From Botrytis cinerea B05.10 (Eukaryota; Ascomycota; Leotiomycetes; Helotiales; Sclerotiniaceae), in assembly GCF_000143535.2 (NCBI RefSeq), contig NC_037311.1, positions 1,240,001-1,304,000 on the forward strand: DNA of 64,000 bases, read 5' to 3'. This document shows, piece after piece, positions 21,721-34,600 of this stretch (its first letter is position 1; each line of letters begins with the position of its first letter). Made by a program: the position numbers and the translations under genes. The notes beneath the pieces are model-generated. The model saw only the letters and a list, made by a program, of their open reading frames with translations, was not told the origin of the DNA and made no database searches.

Positions 21721-22392
21721 TGTGCTATAGCTAGTGCAAGTCACAACTAAGGTCTTCGAATTTGGATTGGGAATGACAAAGATATTGAAGAAGGCTGAAC
21801 ATATGTAGAACTGGTAGGAATGGGATAGCTATATACAATAATTAGTAGTTGCGTCCAGGGGTTGTAGTCTCGGAGCATATTTCACTTTAATGAGAAAGGA
21901 CAATATGTCTGGCAAGTCTCAAAACTGGCGTTTGACATAAATGTTCCGGATCAATTGGTTTCATACAGTCTAAGTTACAATGTACAGAATTCTTTACTTA
22001 TGGTAGGATATCCATTGCTTAACCCCTCAGATTCTTCACCTACTCAGCGTTATGAATACATTATTTGTGGCGTCCGCCAATGATATGTTTTCATCAAGAT
22101 ACTTACGCTCTTCAGAATTTCTTTGGTCTCCAGAATACTTTACAGGATCTCTGCTCTTCAAATCACCTGCACTTTTCAGGATATCTCACAATACCTATGC
22201 TTTTCAAGGTACCTATGCGGAATTCCTATGCTCTTTAGAACACCAGCAACCCGGCTCTCTTTCGGAAGATTTTACCCAGAATGGAAAGCACTGTCTTGCA
22301 GAACCGCAATTCCTACCCTTTACATCTGACAACCAGCTTCTCAGAAGGGCCCAAGACATGTTGCAATATTCTCAACGACTTGGTAAAACCAT
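21721..22392. other. Intergenic with a degenerate pyrimidine-rich repeat
   Basis: Contains the repeat at 22085-22250. Open frames here (from 22052 and 22281) overlap each other in different registers and carry no domain. Confidence 0.5.
22085..22250. repeat. Degenerate ~20-base tandem repeat
   Basis: About eight diverged copies of a unit near TATGCTCTTCAGAATTCCT (for example ACGCTCTTCAGAATTTC, TATGCTTTTCAAGGTACC, TATGCTCTTTAGAACACC). Copies are CT-rich and imperfect. Confidence 0.55.
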
Positions 22393-22746
22393 ATGGGCAT
22401 TTTCAACTCTGTGCGCAAGCTCTTCATCAGCGATCGTGGTCACACAGTCTTGGGAAATCTCATGATGGCGATTTTGAAACCACATACGTCTTGCCCGCCA
22501 GTCACTGTGGATGGTTCTTCAAAGACTCAAATTATTGGTCGGGAAGAGAAGTTGTCATCTGTGGAAGATGAGACGCTGATTCGCCGTGCGTCTGCCCTCA
22601 TTTACCTGGAGACTATGCTTCTATTCCAATCAGCTGGAAGCACATGTTCTGCCGTACTTCCGTCCAAGCCATTTGCCATTGTACTGGCTGCATTCTTGGA
22701 CCAGCATGCGCCCCCGACATCCATACACCAAGTGGGATTTTCATGA
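22393..22746 (+). CDS. Hypothetical protein, 117 residues
   Basis: An ATG-initiated open frame ending in TGA, with balanced composition and an N-terminus MGIFNSVRKLFISDRG. No known motif, signal peptide or membrane segment. Other frames are also open across part of it, which lowers confidence. It lies in the gene-poor stretch between RPS15 and the hydrolase-CorA gene and could be an orphan gene, one exon of a larger gene, or chance. Confidence 0.3.
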   Translation: MGIFNSVRKLFISDRGHTVLGNLMMAILKPHTSCPPVTVDGSSKTQIIGREEKLSSVEDETLIRRASALIYLETMLLFQSAGSTCSAVLPSKPFAIVLAAFLDQHAPPTSIHQVGFS

Positions 22747-23568
22747 AATACTGTCAAAAATATGTGATCAGACTCCAGCTATAGATCCTCTATGCACTTA
22801 CTCTGGCAGCTTTTCATCTTCCACACAGAGTGGGTGCGAAAAAAAAAAAACGAGAATCTTTCCGGCATGCTTGCAATCTTGGTGGAACGAGAGGAGTAGA
22901 TTGTCTTTCAATTTTAGGACATAAGAGTAATCCAATGGCCTTTGGAGGACATGAGTGTAATTTGCCGTATATCTTGATACTCGATGGCTCTTCTGATATC
23001 TCAATCCTAATTCTTCTCTTGAATCATGTATCAAATGATATCAAATTCATTACTCAAAATCAGACGATCTCATATAAATATATGTAAATAGTTCAGACGA
23101 TAGCTCAAAACATAGAAGTCCGTCGCGCTTTCTATCGAGTCATGTTGTAAATGCGTCACTAATCTAACAACTTATTTTGTTGTATACTTGGGCTCTTCTG
23201 ATTCAGGGCTACATAACGCTATGCTGGAAAGGAAGTGTATTCCAAGGTGGGAGCTTTTTAATGTACTGCTATCTTTGGTTGTCCTCCTCTGCCGGAGGAG
23301 ATGCTATGAGCCGGAGGTTTATGGTCGTACACAATGGCGAATTACTACTGTGGAGTAAATGCTTGAGATAAATGATTGGGCCTGAAGCTGAGTAAAATTG
23401 ATGGTGTAATATCATTAGATAAAGTTGAGAAGATTTGAAGTAACTGCATTGAAATGCTAAGGGCGCGAGTTTTCGCGCAACGAGAGTCCTTTCCGTTTGA
23501 ATATGGCATCTTGCCAACAAAGATAACGCATGAAATGTATATAAGGATTTATGAATTAACTATCGCTT
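22747..23568. other. Intergenic downstream of the hydrolase-CorA gene
   Basis: A 12-base poly-A run is at about 22840-22851. Nothing else supported. Confidence 0.5.
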
Positions 23569-26500
23569 TTACTCACTACCAATCTCCGCTCTGAACCCAC
23601 TCTTCCGATTTTTATTCGGTATCTTATAGTCCTTCTCCCTACGCTCTTTATGACTTTCCCAGAAATCCCAATCTTCATCATGCAGTCGCGTCTGCTCCTT
23701 TTCCGATTTTCTCTGCTTTTTCCTTTCCCTTAACACTTTCAACTTGCTTCTTTTTCCGGAGTCCTTCTCGGTCTCAGGATTTCCGTCGATCGCTTTGTTG
23801 ATATTTACGCGTATACTACTGTAGATTTTTGAAAGTTTTTGTCCAATAAAATCAAAGAGATGACGAATCCGGATGCTCCAGGCAATGATAAGTGCAAGCG
23901 TTATAAGAGCAGAGGATGTTGGGACTGTTGGGGTGGTCCTCTGTTAATTCTATCTTGTGGAACGAATGGGGAGAATTTTTCATACTTGCGATTGCGCCTA
24001 CAGTGCGAAGAGGAAGGTAATCACCACCGCCCCATTCTCTAATGTGATGTCAGCCTATGATGCGCCAAAATTATGAGTTGAGAGGGAAAGAATAACCCAC
24101 CGGACGTTCATCCCAAAAAGACCTGTGAAGAAACTAAGTGGCAGCTAATAGCAAGAGGTTAGTTCAAAAATTATGGATGTCATTGTATATAGCATACAAA
24201 TATGACTGTGAAGATCTATTCTCAATACAAATTAATTCAGCTCATCACAAATATATGGAGGAACCCACTGTGAATATCATGACAGATCTACTCTGCGCAC
24301 TGGCAAGATCAGCCTGGTATCTTGCCAGACGTACCTCATCCACCTGTATTGACAATTAGTACCTCTGATCAGATAGTTGCGGCACCTCACTCACCTGTGC
24401 TTGTCTCTGTATCATGCCGAGCAGCTTGTCAAACTGTATCATCTTAGTGGTTGTTCTTCAATAAAAGGGGATGCATCTGTACATCATCTCTGGTGTTCTT
24501 TGCATTTTCCGTCATTTTTTCTACATGCTGAGTGTATTCCACGAGGTACTCCTCAGCACTCCTCAAGAATATCAGCCCATTTGTCGTCAGATTTTGCTTC
24601 GTGTAAACATCTAACATGATTCTAATCTCTGTGATCTGACTGTTGAACAAGGTCTTTAGAGTGTTCAGCTCATCTTCAATATCCCGCAGTTCCAGAAGAG
24701 CGGACGTGTTTTCACGATTTTGCTCCTCCGCAATTTTCCCTTCAAGTACATGCTTGGCACGAATAGAGCTAGTCTTAAGGTCGTCATTATCATCTACTTT
24801 GGCCCGGAAACCTTGTGCACGGAAATCTTTGAAGGATGTTGTCATTTTTTCTGTCTAATTGTCTAATTAGAGAGAGAAGAATAAAGACATTCACGAGAAA
24901 ACTTGCCAGAATACTGATCGCTTCTTCAAATATTCGGAAGACCTCCAGATTAGGATGTGAAGTTCGTTCGAACAAGATAGTGACTGCATGAAGGGCGACC
25001 ACTGACGAATTTAGGGGTCAGTAATTACCTATTTACGAATAACAACCTCTAAGGCAAGTAGCAAGGGACATGAGGCTGCTTAAAACACAGAGAGTTCGTA
25101 AGATAACAAATATTCAGACAAAATTTGGATTTTGGGCAATATTAAAACAGAAAAAATTTGCTCACAGGCTGCAAGGTCATACGCATTTTCACAGCGAGAA
25201 GTGAGATCAGCGTTGACTTCATTAAAAATGCTGTCTCGAAGGTCGGCTTGTTGAAATAGTCTTCCGTCCGTCTTCAGTCCAGTTATCTAGGTTAAAATTA
25301 GTGAAATGCTTGACACATCAGAAATCTCAGTGTGAAAGTATCTTACCCTAGGAAAGAAAGTAACAACAGACCCTAATCGCCATATTTAGTTTCTGAAGCT
25401 CCACCCCTCAGATGTACATACCATCAATAACCCATAGCCAGAGCTGATCAACCATGAGAACATTCCCATCCAGAAGGTCGTCACCAGGCATTGGATCGCT
25501 ATCGCTTGGGTTGTCGGGATCGTCACTATTTCCATCGACTGCATCTTTTTCTTCATTTCCCTGGGCTGGCCTCATCATCTGAGCTGCATTGCCCTGTCCG
25601 TCAGCAGTGTTAATTGTTCCAATATTTGACTTAAAATGTCGCTCTTTAGTCATCTTATACAACATCTGATCATCATCTCTCGCCCTTGTATCGAGAAGAC
25701 TTGGATATCCAAATTGATCTAGTGTCCTCCGAGCATTTATTGGAGGGTCGTGCCCCAGATACTGCCAGAGGACTTGAATCTCTAGCGAGTCAAGCTTTGA
25801 CACTTGTTGAGGAACAGGTCTCGATCGACCTTGCTCGATTCGTTGTTTTACGAAATGTCTCCTTTTCACAAGGACCTTATAGGTATCGAAGTGAAGATAA
25901 GGCAAATATAAGCACATTTGAATGTGATTCGTGTTAACAGAGTCAATGCCTGGCGGTGCTAATGGTAATGTTAGTTCAAACGTGCCTAAGTAGACGTATC
26001 TAACATAGGAAAATAGACTTCCCACTTTCTAAACCAAAAAAAGAACAATGAGGCTTTAAGAAACAAGAATGATGATGTTCTTGATGCCTTCCACGCACAT
26101 GCTTTGAATGCCAGTGCTCGTGATCTAACATTTTACTGTGGACATCTGGCCCCTTTTCGAATGATATTGCTTCAAGAACATCCTTTCCAGTCAGTAAATG
26201 GTGATACTTTGGGCAATCTAGAGCTTACTGGAACCCATGTAGGATTGTTGAAAGGTACGTGTATCCATGTAAGCTTGAGGTTTGAGAAATTGGGGTCCTG
26301 TAAATGAGGCGCGATGGGAGAAAGAAAGCTTTCATTTCCTTCACGCTCTGCAGACGACGAGGACTTATCTTGATGAAGACCGGCACGGGATGGACTCAAG
26401 AAAGAACTTTGAGCCGTCAGAGATTCGCTGTGCCTGCGTAAAGGCCCGGGTCTGGTCGCTATTTCGTCGTTCTCAGTTCGCGACTTTCGAATGGATGGCT

Positions 26501-28473
26501 GTGAGCCCCGCGCAATGCTAAACTCATGGTCGGGAGATGTTGAGTGCTGTTCGAACGATGTACGAGACGTGGCATTAGTAATATCAGGATCGCTTGAATT
26601 TAACTGGACGGTTGGGGGCGAATTGTGCATTTTTATAGACGCTCCTAATTCTTCCGGAACGGTACCTGCATTATCTTCCACATCCAAGGTCATTATCTAT
26701 ATCAATTGTTAGTCTAATTTTACAGATTAAGGTAAAAGTATCATTTACCAAAGCCGGTGGAGACTGAACTGATCCTGTTTTTCTACTCCCGATGATATCT
26801 GGTAATTCTTTGGCTTTGATCTTTGACGCTCGTCGAGTCTGGGGAGAAGGGCTTGAACCTTTCTTAAAAGGGTTCAATCTCGACGAAAATTTAGGAGTCA
26901 ATGTATCACCCTTAACCTTGGCATCAGAAGTGATTTTATCTATAGGCAAATATGGAGCGCGGCTATTGTGACGTAAATGTTGTCCGGCCCTTGGGGCATC
27001 TGATACTTCTTCCCTTCGTTCCTTCAAAAGCTTGGTCGGACCATTTCGTCTAAAATCGTACATAGATTTGTTTGTTGACCAGACTCTGATTAGGGGCTCA
27101 TTAGTTGGGATTGTAGATGTGCCTTCATAAAAACCATTTATCTCCACCTCCACTCTCTGTTTGAGATTCAGTTCAAAGTGGGCGATTTTGCTCAATTTGC
27201 AAGCCTGCTTGACCAAAGCGGCTAACGCCGCCAAATAATCTTCTTTAGTATGCCCATTTGCGGAGCCGAACGCGGCACACTTTTTATGATTGCTCACCAA
27301 TGGATATACACTCTCGTTACGTAGATTAAGTATTGCCGATTTAATAGATGTGATAGGTGCATGGAAAGGTTTGCCTTGATCTAGACCGGTAAGATTTGAA
27401 TCTATTGTCTCGAAAAAGGTCCACACTTTGAATTCCGTGGCTAAAGCTTTAAAGTCTTTCCCGATTTGCTTCAGGGAATGGTGATCTAGTTCCAGCTGCT
27501 TTGTTATGGATGTTGGGAGTTCCCGTGATAGACCCATGATCGTGCGGATACTGCCAGAAAATCCTGGATGTGATAAGTAACTTGAGCCTCTATGTGGCGT
27601 TGCTATGATCGAGGTTAGCTACATAAATGGGCAAGCCCCTAGATGGTTTCTTATTTGGACATACCGAAAAAAGTGATACCATAACAATCATTGAGAATTA
27701 GATCTCTGGGTCTCCCAGCATCGGTTAAAGCCATTTTGAGCACTAGCCCCCCGGTACTGTGACAGACGAAAAAAAGGGGACGATTTTTATCCTGTGTATA
27801 TGTCAGGTAAGGGTTTATGGTAAATACATAGATGCAACAGTTCGAGTTGAGGTATCGACCGATACCGTGCTCTTCCTACCTCAATTGACCTCAGCTTCCT
27901 AATGCTATCCAACAGCCTAGTGGCCAATTGCTTCAATGTATCACCGTCTTTCGGGTCCCCATGGTCATACAAAAGAACTCGAGCCATGCTCAGATCCCTT
28001 CGGCTACGAATATCGCGGACAATCCACGGAGGCAAATGTTTCATCGTGTAAGCTGGTGACACAGGCGTCATGCTCATAAATGCCGACCTCACATCGCTAC
28101 CACTATCAAGTGGAGAGGGTCCGTCCTGTGCGAATTTAGCTTCAGGCATCCATGTCATCTCTGGATCTCCTCCAATGGCAGGAACTCCGACAATGCTGTT
28201 GTTTCGTTAGTCATGAACATTTTTGGGGATCAGAAAATCTTCTCACTCGACTTCTGTGGTTCTTGGCCCCCGTTCTACAGAGGGAAATCGTTTGAATGGT
28301 AAATTATCTATCTCTGATCCCAGATGGTCATTTTGTGATGTCCCGGCGCTGCTATGTGGCACAAAGTTCAGTGATTGAGCCTCATTGTCGCCAATCGAGG
28401 TCTTGACCGATCTCAATTGAACCGATGGGATTTCCAAATTCCTCGGCCGATCACTTCCACCATTAGTCGCCAT
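23569..28473 (-). CDS. SesB-like alpha/beta hydrolase fused to a CorA-like membrane module
   Basis: A 17-exon model joins in frame to 1312 residues. Exons: 28473-28247, 28195-27880, 27791-27665, 27602-26749, 26696-26229, 26206-26005, 25958-25422, 25372-25347, 25286-25166, 25001-24903, 24850-24483, 24442-24395, 24343-24269, 24215-24198, 24144-24101, 24038-24002, 23940-23569. The N-terminal hydrolase shows VDIVGVPAIGGDPEMTW (about 75-91), the elbow VCHSTGGLVLKMAL (Ser 193) and TPHRGS (225-230), as in SesB/DUF676-type lipase-like domains of fungal NLR proteins. A disordered middle follows, then CLYLPYLHFDTY, a long helical stalk (ADLTSRCENAYDLA, ELRDIEDELNTLKTLFNSQ) and SVMIFTIFTVIFLPLSFFTG (TM1), GMN (1173-1175) and ALITLALIIAWS (TM2), with a basic tail. 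GMN after TM1 is the CorA signature. The donor of exon 10 is non-consensus. The role is unknown; possibly membrane-acting incompatibility or immunity, by inference. Confidence 0.8.
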
Positions 28474-29613
28474 CTTTGACGTACTTAAAGATACAAGTGA
28501 CCCATATGTAAAGAAATATAGCGATATGCTCTTAATCGATTGATCTTGGTTAGATTTGAACAGTAATTGTAGAGCAATGATAAACAGAAGAAGTCTTGAG
28601 AATTCTTGCTTATCTCGTGAGCAGCCTCAATGTAAGGCTAAATAGGTATGTAACCATCTTCCAGGTTACATACGACTTGTAGCCCAGAGCCGCACAAACA
28701 GGTACTCGATGAAGCACTGATGGTATGTAATGTAAGTCTTACATGCATACGTGTACAACAAGCCAATAGAGGTAACCATATCATCTCAATGGAGACACCA
28801 TCATGTATGTTCAAACAAACACAGAAGGTACTTCGAACGCTTATCGTGAGGTTTTGGGGGCGATACGTGATTGTGGCTGCATATCTTCATCTCATACATG
28901 AAAGATGACCAAGCCCCGATCCCGATGACACTACTGATCTCCATGAGTCCAGTCGATACAGAAGAAAGTCAAATTATCATCCGGTTTTTAAACTTCAGAA
29001 AGTGTTTGTATGTTTGAGTCAAGTCAAGTCAAAAAGGCTCCATTTCATGTAGAGAGGCCATCAGCACAAACCAAACGGGGCCGTGCACTCGCCGGCCCAA
29101 ATTCTCATGTCCTTCAATACAATATTGATGAGTCTCATGTAGTTATTCAAAATGGTACATACTTCAATTTTCCCTATATTGTAGTCAATGGTAGCTTTCT
29201 AGATGTTATTGATGATATTTGGGTATTTCAACTCAACTCAATGCGTCCTCATTGCTCCAACTATATCAGCTTCAACAATTTAAATGTCCTTGCCGTTTGA
29301 AATATTGATCAAATATAGAACGATCCGAATGAGCCCTAAAACATGCATGACATTTAGCTAAGCTTGAGTGAAGGACAAATCACATCTATTCGATACAAGA
29401 AAGACGGCAATCATTGTAAGTTCAAATCTTTATCATTAGGTTCTATATATCTCATCCCACCCAAGGCGTGTAAGCCAGTATGATCGTATAAGTAAATATT
29501 TATATGAATAAAAAACTTTTTCAACATCAAGTTGTGTAAGTTTCTGGGGAATCTCCCTTCCAAATACCGACCCAAAACGCCGTAAAAAACTCAAGACATT
29601 AACAGATGTCTAG
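28474..29613. other. Intergenic
   Basis: 5' region of the hydrolase-CorA gene and 3' region of the transporter. Open frames at 28720 and 29010 lack coding character. Confidence 0.5.
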
Positions 29614-31651
29614 CTACTTCTCTCTCGTAATTTCATCACTCGTAGATTCAGAGGTTGGCTCTACACGAGTCGGCGCGCGAGTTCTTCTCGGGCTGTTATC
29701 AGAACGGAAATATTGGTGAATTTCCTGGCTCCAATCATCGTCGTAAGTTCCAACATCCTCCTCATTCTTTCCCTTCTCGGTTTGCTTGAGTTCCCATTCT
29801 TGGCGCATCTCAAGAATCTTGTCTCCGGCATCCAATTTAGGATCGTAGTTCTTGCCAGCCTTCATCCATCTTTCCCATAAGGACAAATGTGCTGGATGGA
29901 TAGCAATACCATGATATTCAGATTCCCTACCGGATCTGATATACTTCCATCTTCGTTCCTGCTCCTTGAGATCGAGACCGGTGGTATCTGGAAGGAAGAC
30001 GGCAGTGAGAAGCATACCAGCAAGACCGAACCATGGGACAATGTAGAACTTTTGCTGGGTTGTAATGAAATTGTAGAGAACCGATGCGAACAAAGCGCCC
30101 AATTTACCAACAGCTGCTGAAAATCCATGTGCGGAGGCGCGGATAGGTGTTGGGAAAACTTCCGCAGCGACGAGGAAAGTGACACTGTTTGGACCAAATT
30201 GGTTGAAGAAGGACGATAAGAAGTACATGGCCTGGAATGACTTGATACCCGCAATGCTAGTATAGTGGGCGTAATGGAAAGCTGGGATAACGAAAAGAAT
30301 GAAATCCAAGGCAAATCCAACTTGTTGCATCCACTTTCGTCCATAGAGCTTGTTGTCGATGAGGAATGATGCGCAATAGTAACCGGCAAGAGATACTCCG
30401 ACGTTACACAAGTTCCATAACCATCCTTCCATAATTGAAGTTGAGCCTGGAGAGATGACCTTGATGAATTGAGACTGGAAGAGTTTGTTGCCGTAAAAGA
30501 AGACATCGTTGCAAAACCAGGCTCCAGCTGTGGCAATTAAGCGTCCCGAGAAATGCTTAACTGTCAAGCTCAGAGACTCCTTGTCGTATCCAGTGACGTT
30601 TGTGGTCTTCTTGGCAATGTCGAGTCCTTTGGAGATGAGAGGCATTTTGTACATGCGGTAGTAGACAAGCCAGAGAGTACCGACAGCGGGGATGGCGAAC
30701 GAGACTCTGAAAAGCCATTGTGCTGAAACTTGGGAGTAAGGTGGGTTTCCGCTTCCATGATGGAAGATGAGAAGCAAGAGGATCAGAATGGCTTGATTGA
30801 AGAACTGACCCCAACCTTGCATAAGGAAGGCCATGGTTACCTTGCGGCCACGATGAAGTCTGTCCATTTTGGTTGTTTGGCGGTTTGATGCAGTAGCGCT
30901 TTCCATAGCAGCAGTGGCTGTCATTGGATATTCACCACCGACACCAATACCGTAGAAGAATAATGACCAGGCATAGCAAATAACCCAACCATTAAGAGTC
31001 GTACCCCAAGAAGCGATGAGCATGACCAGACCAAGAAACATAATGACAGCATCTTGGATCAAACCCCAACGACGGCCAATCTTGTCACCCAAGTATCCGA
31101 CCAAGATTTGACCAACAATGATACCAATAATTTCCAAGTAAGTGACAGCATAAGTCCATTGCTCACTACAAACCTCAAAAGTTTTCCAGCATTGCGGCCA
31201 GACAGCTGAGAAGAGGGGTCCTAAGTTTCCGATAGAGAAGAGAACGTATCTGAAAGCATAATTAGTATTGAAATTATGAATCACGAGAGTTGACATACCC
31301 TTCAAGACCCAAACCAGCACCAGGGAGAACAGCATTGCTGAAATACCAACTGACAGGACTGAGGGGGTCCTTTTTCATCATAGCCAAAATTGCCTTGACC
31401 TCTTTCTTCGCATCAGCTCCCTCGGTCCTAGTGATGAAGGAGATTTTGTCTGTTAATTTGAGATCTGCCCAATAAACATGCTCTGCGGTGAAAATATCAT
31501 CAGGGTAAAGAAATTCGTTGAAAACAGCTTCATCAGCTCCCAGATCGTATATCGACACATGGTCATCACCGGTTTCCGGGCCATGAGGAAGACCAATTAT
31601 GCCCATGTTGGTAGGGTTGTGATGCTCATGGGCATGGACAGGATTGGCCAT
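29614..31651 (-). CDS. MFS transporter, phosphate:H+ symporter (PHS) family
   Basis: Two exons (31651-31299, 31249-29614) give 662 residues. About 12 membrane segments in the MFS pattern. Motif A-like GYLGDKIGRRWGLIQDA lies between TM2 and TM3. FYGIGVGGEYPMTATAAMES is the variant of the PHS signature GGDYPLSATIMSE, and LFRVSFAIPAVGTLWLVYY and VFPTPIRASAHGFSAAVGKL are further family landmarks. The N-terminus and the C-terminal 100 residues are cytosolic and charged. Relatives move inorganic phosphate or glycerophosphodiesters across the plasma membrane; the substrate here is not settled. I prefer the ATG at 31651 (MANPVHAHEHHNP) over the in-frame one nine codons upstream. Confidence 0.87.
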
Positions 31652-34600
31652 TTTGAGGATTGGCGACAGAGACCTCAAATGGTGAGAGTTCTGAGGAATT
31701 TGACGACGAAGCCCTTATTGCTTGGGCAATGAAGGGGGAAATGAAGAAATTTGTCGATGTAGAGAAAAGGAAGTGGAAGAGCAAATGGAGGGGGAGATGG
31801 ACTAAATAAGAGAATTAGATCATAACCTACCTTTTTTTTTTCACTACGGTGGTCCATGTTCATGTACCAGGTAGGTAGGTATCCTAGATTGGTAGCATGA
31901 AAAAAATGGATAAAGTAGGAGTACTCCGAAGTGGGTCATCAAACTTTCAGGCGGGGCAAAGTGGATTCTTCAGAAATCTGGGTGGGATTTTGGAGGAAAC
32001 CGAGGAAAATCAATGTAGCTCAGAGGGGCTTAGTCCCTCCGGTGGGTTTATTTTTATCGGATCGAGTTGACTTGTCTTTGTGGTTCTGGCCGTTTCGCTG
32101 TTCATTTTTTATTATATGGCTGGGGCGGGAGTGGGACGGTGATTGAATTTGCCACATGTCCATTACCTCCCTACGCAGGTATGTATGATCGTTCCCATCT
32201 GGAGAGCAAAGTGATTGCTGCATCGCAGGCATCTTTGAAAGACCTTTGTTTTCGGTTTTCTATGCGTACGCCATGTCTCGTCACGTGCCAGTCGAATCCA
32301 AATTTTCAAGGCGGGCTTGGAGTTTGAACAGGGAATTACACGAAGAAGATGAAGGGGCATGCCGTTTGATTGGGTTGTGATGCGAATATCAATTGAGCTA
32401 AGGAATTTGCTTGCTAGAGATAAAATAAAGTCGCGTGAGAACGGAGAGTTGAGACGATTATTTGAGAATCGATAATGAAATAAATCAATGCACCGTCTAG
32501 TGGCGTCTACTTACGGGGTAGGTAGCAACAGACTTTCGTGACAAATTGCCTTTACTCGTATAGTAAATTCTAATAGTTTGGGCCGTTTAGAATCGCTTTA
32601 AGGTTATGGAGCATATACAGCTAATGCAATAACTGCTTCTTTGGTTCGAGATGGAGCAGCTACTTGTTGGTCTAGATTGTTATGGTAACTTTCGCTTGTA
32701 ATTCATGAGTTGCTTACCCAGATCGGTACCGTACTCTGTACGCTACTTCCAACAACCAGTTAGTTTGCCATGAAACCCAATGCTAGGGAAATTTCTCGGA
32801 ATTTATCGAGTGCTGTCATACCAAATACTTCATAGCAAACGTATAATTGGATTCAAACTTGACGGGCTGAAGAGTTCCGATGCTGTAAGTAGAAGCTTGT
32901 CGATGATCCTATACGTATATCCTATCTAGAAGGTATCAATTGTGATATTGATTGATAAATCCGTCAACGTTAAGGCCACGTCCCCCCACTCTGGTCCTGA
33001 GTTGAATATCCAAATCGGACAACACGGAGCCACGGTAGCTTTTCAAGGCTGTCTGCTTTGAGACACGAATGAGCAGTGAGCGTACACTTCCTCGGATCTA
33101 TTAACCAATACCCTAGCTTGGAATCAATGTTCATGGGGGTCTCATACTAAATTGTTATTGTCATTCTTCCTGTCAAGAATGGAAACGGCATGTTTCTCCA
33201 CTTACCTGCTGTGCACTATTATTCATACTGTGACTATCCCCCACTGAGTGGCATCAGAGACCATGTGCGGGTGCCCCAGATAATTAATTTATATTATAGC
33301 TATCATTTTGCAATGGTCTTTTGATACCGTGGATGGTCATTGTCGCGATATTTTCCCCCCTTACGCATTTGGATGAGTTCTAACTAGCACAAGCTTTCCA
33401 AGCCGGTACATTTTCCATCGAAGGAATCTGTCAGATAAAAGTTTTTCTGTCGTGCATAAGAAGAACTTGGCGGATTTCGTCTCGAGTGTAAATTTGGACT
33501 CGCGTTCAATATCTTGGTGTTTCCCCTTCATTGTTGAAAGATGAGGTTAGATTCAACCAATCATGTAGCGAGAAAGCAACACGTTCTTGTCTCTCAACTT
33601 TTCACAGGTTTTTCGGAGTTTGGATTAAGCGTTGGCTCTAGCGGCCGGGTGGGGCGTCCGATAATCTGGATGAATGCATGTTCTGGGAATAATATCGGTG
33701 AGGCGGTTGTAGTCCCTGCATTTGTACGGGGACCGACTTTTTCTCTTTCCTGCAATTTTGATGTTTTGTGACATACATCATTGGTAAGAGCTTGCAAATA
33801 GATCAATAATCTATCCATCACCTGAACTGTATTGCTTATACACCAATCTACTTAGGCATTCCTCTGAGTTGATCCAATCTCGCTTCGACAACCCTTCCGA
33901 ACCACTGTCTCCCACGTGCGTAGACCTCGAAGTGGGAGACGTCCATCAAGCATATACTTTGCTCGTCTATCAAACTGTCTCACAAAAGATGACGGAGGTG
34001 GATGCCTGCTGTCGTATACTATACCCGCATGTCCCGACAGGGCGGCTCCTTCCTTCCATCCATGATTTGCGCCATCACTTCAGTGGCGTGAGCACATCGC
34101 GGGCATGGCACGTTTGGGCATTCTTGGCGATGAATGGCTGACATCAAGCCATGCATAAGGCTGGCCCTGGAGGGTATGTACGCCTATCGCAAGTAGCTGA
34201 CCCAATCCGGGGGTGTGTCTCTCCGATTGGCGTGTGCGAAATGAAGGATGAAATGAACCCTCAGCGGATTGAGCAGTAATTTCAAATCCTTAGCACTTGA
34301 TGAGCCCGACGTTATTGTGATGTGCCGTTCAAGCCGAGATAGCACATCTTATATGGTTTAGTTTATCCATCCAACGTGCATGGGCGCTTGCTAGTAATGC
34401 GCAGCGCAATAGAGTACTGCATGCATTGTATTGCGTGAATTGTAGGTTGTACATATGCATTGTTGCAGTGCGTTACGTTAGCTTGAAGTATTGGCAGCTT
34501 ATTCTCCGCAGTCTCATATTTGGCCCTCGCCCACATGCTTGGCAGTTGAGCGAGAGACGTCAATTGTTATTTGACGAATCGAATTGTTGATATAGACGCA

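Noticed and set aside
29862..30536. A 224-codon minus frame inside the phosphate-type transporter
   Set aside because: Same strand but out of frame with a clear 12-TM protein.
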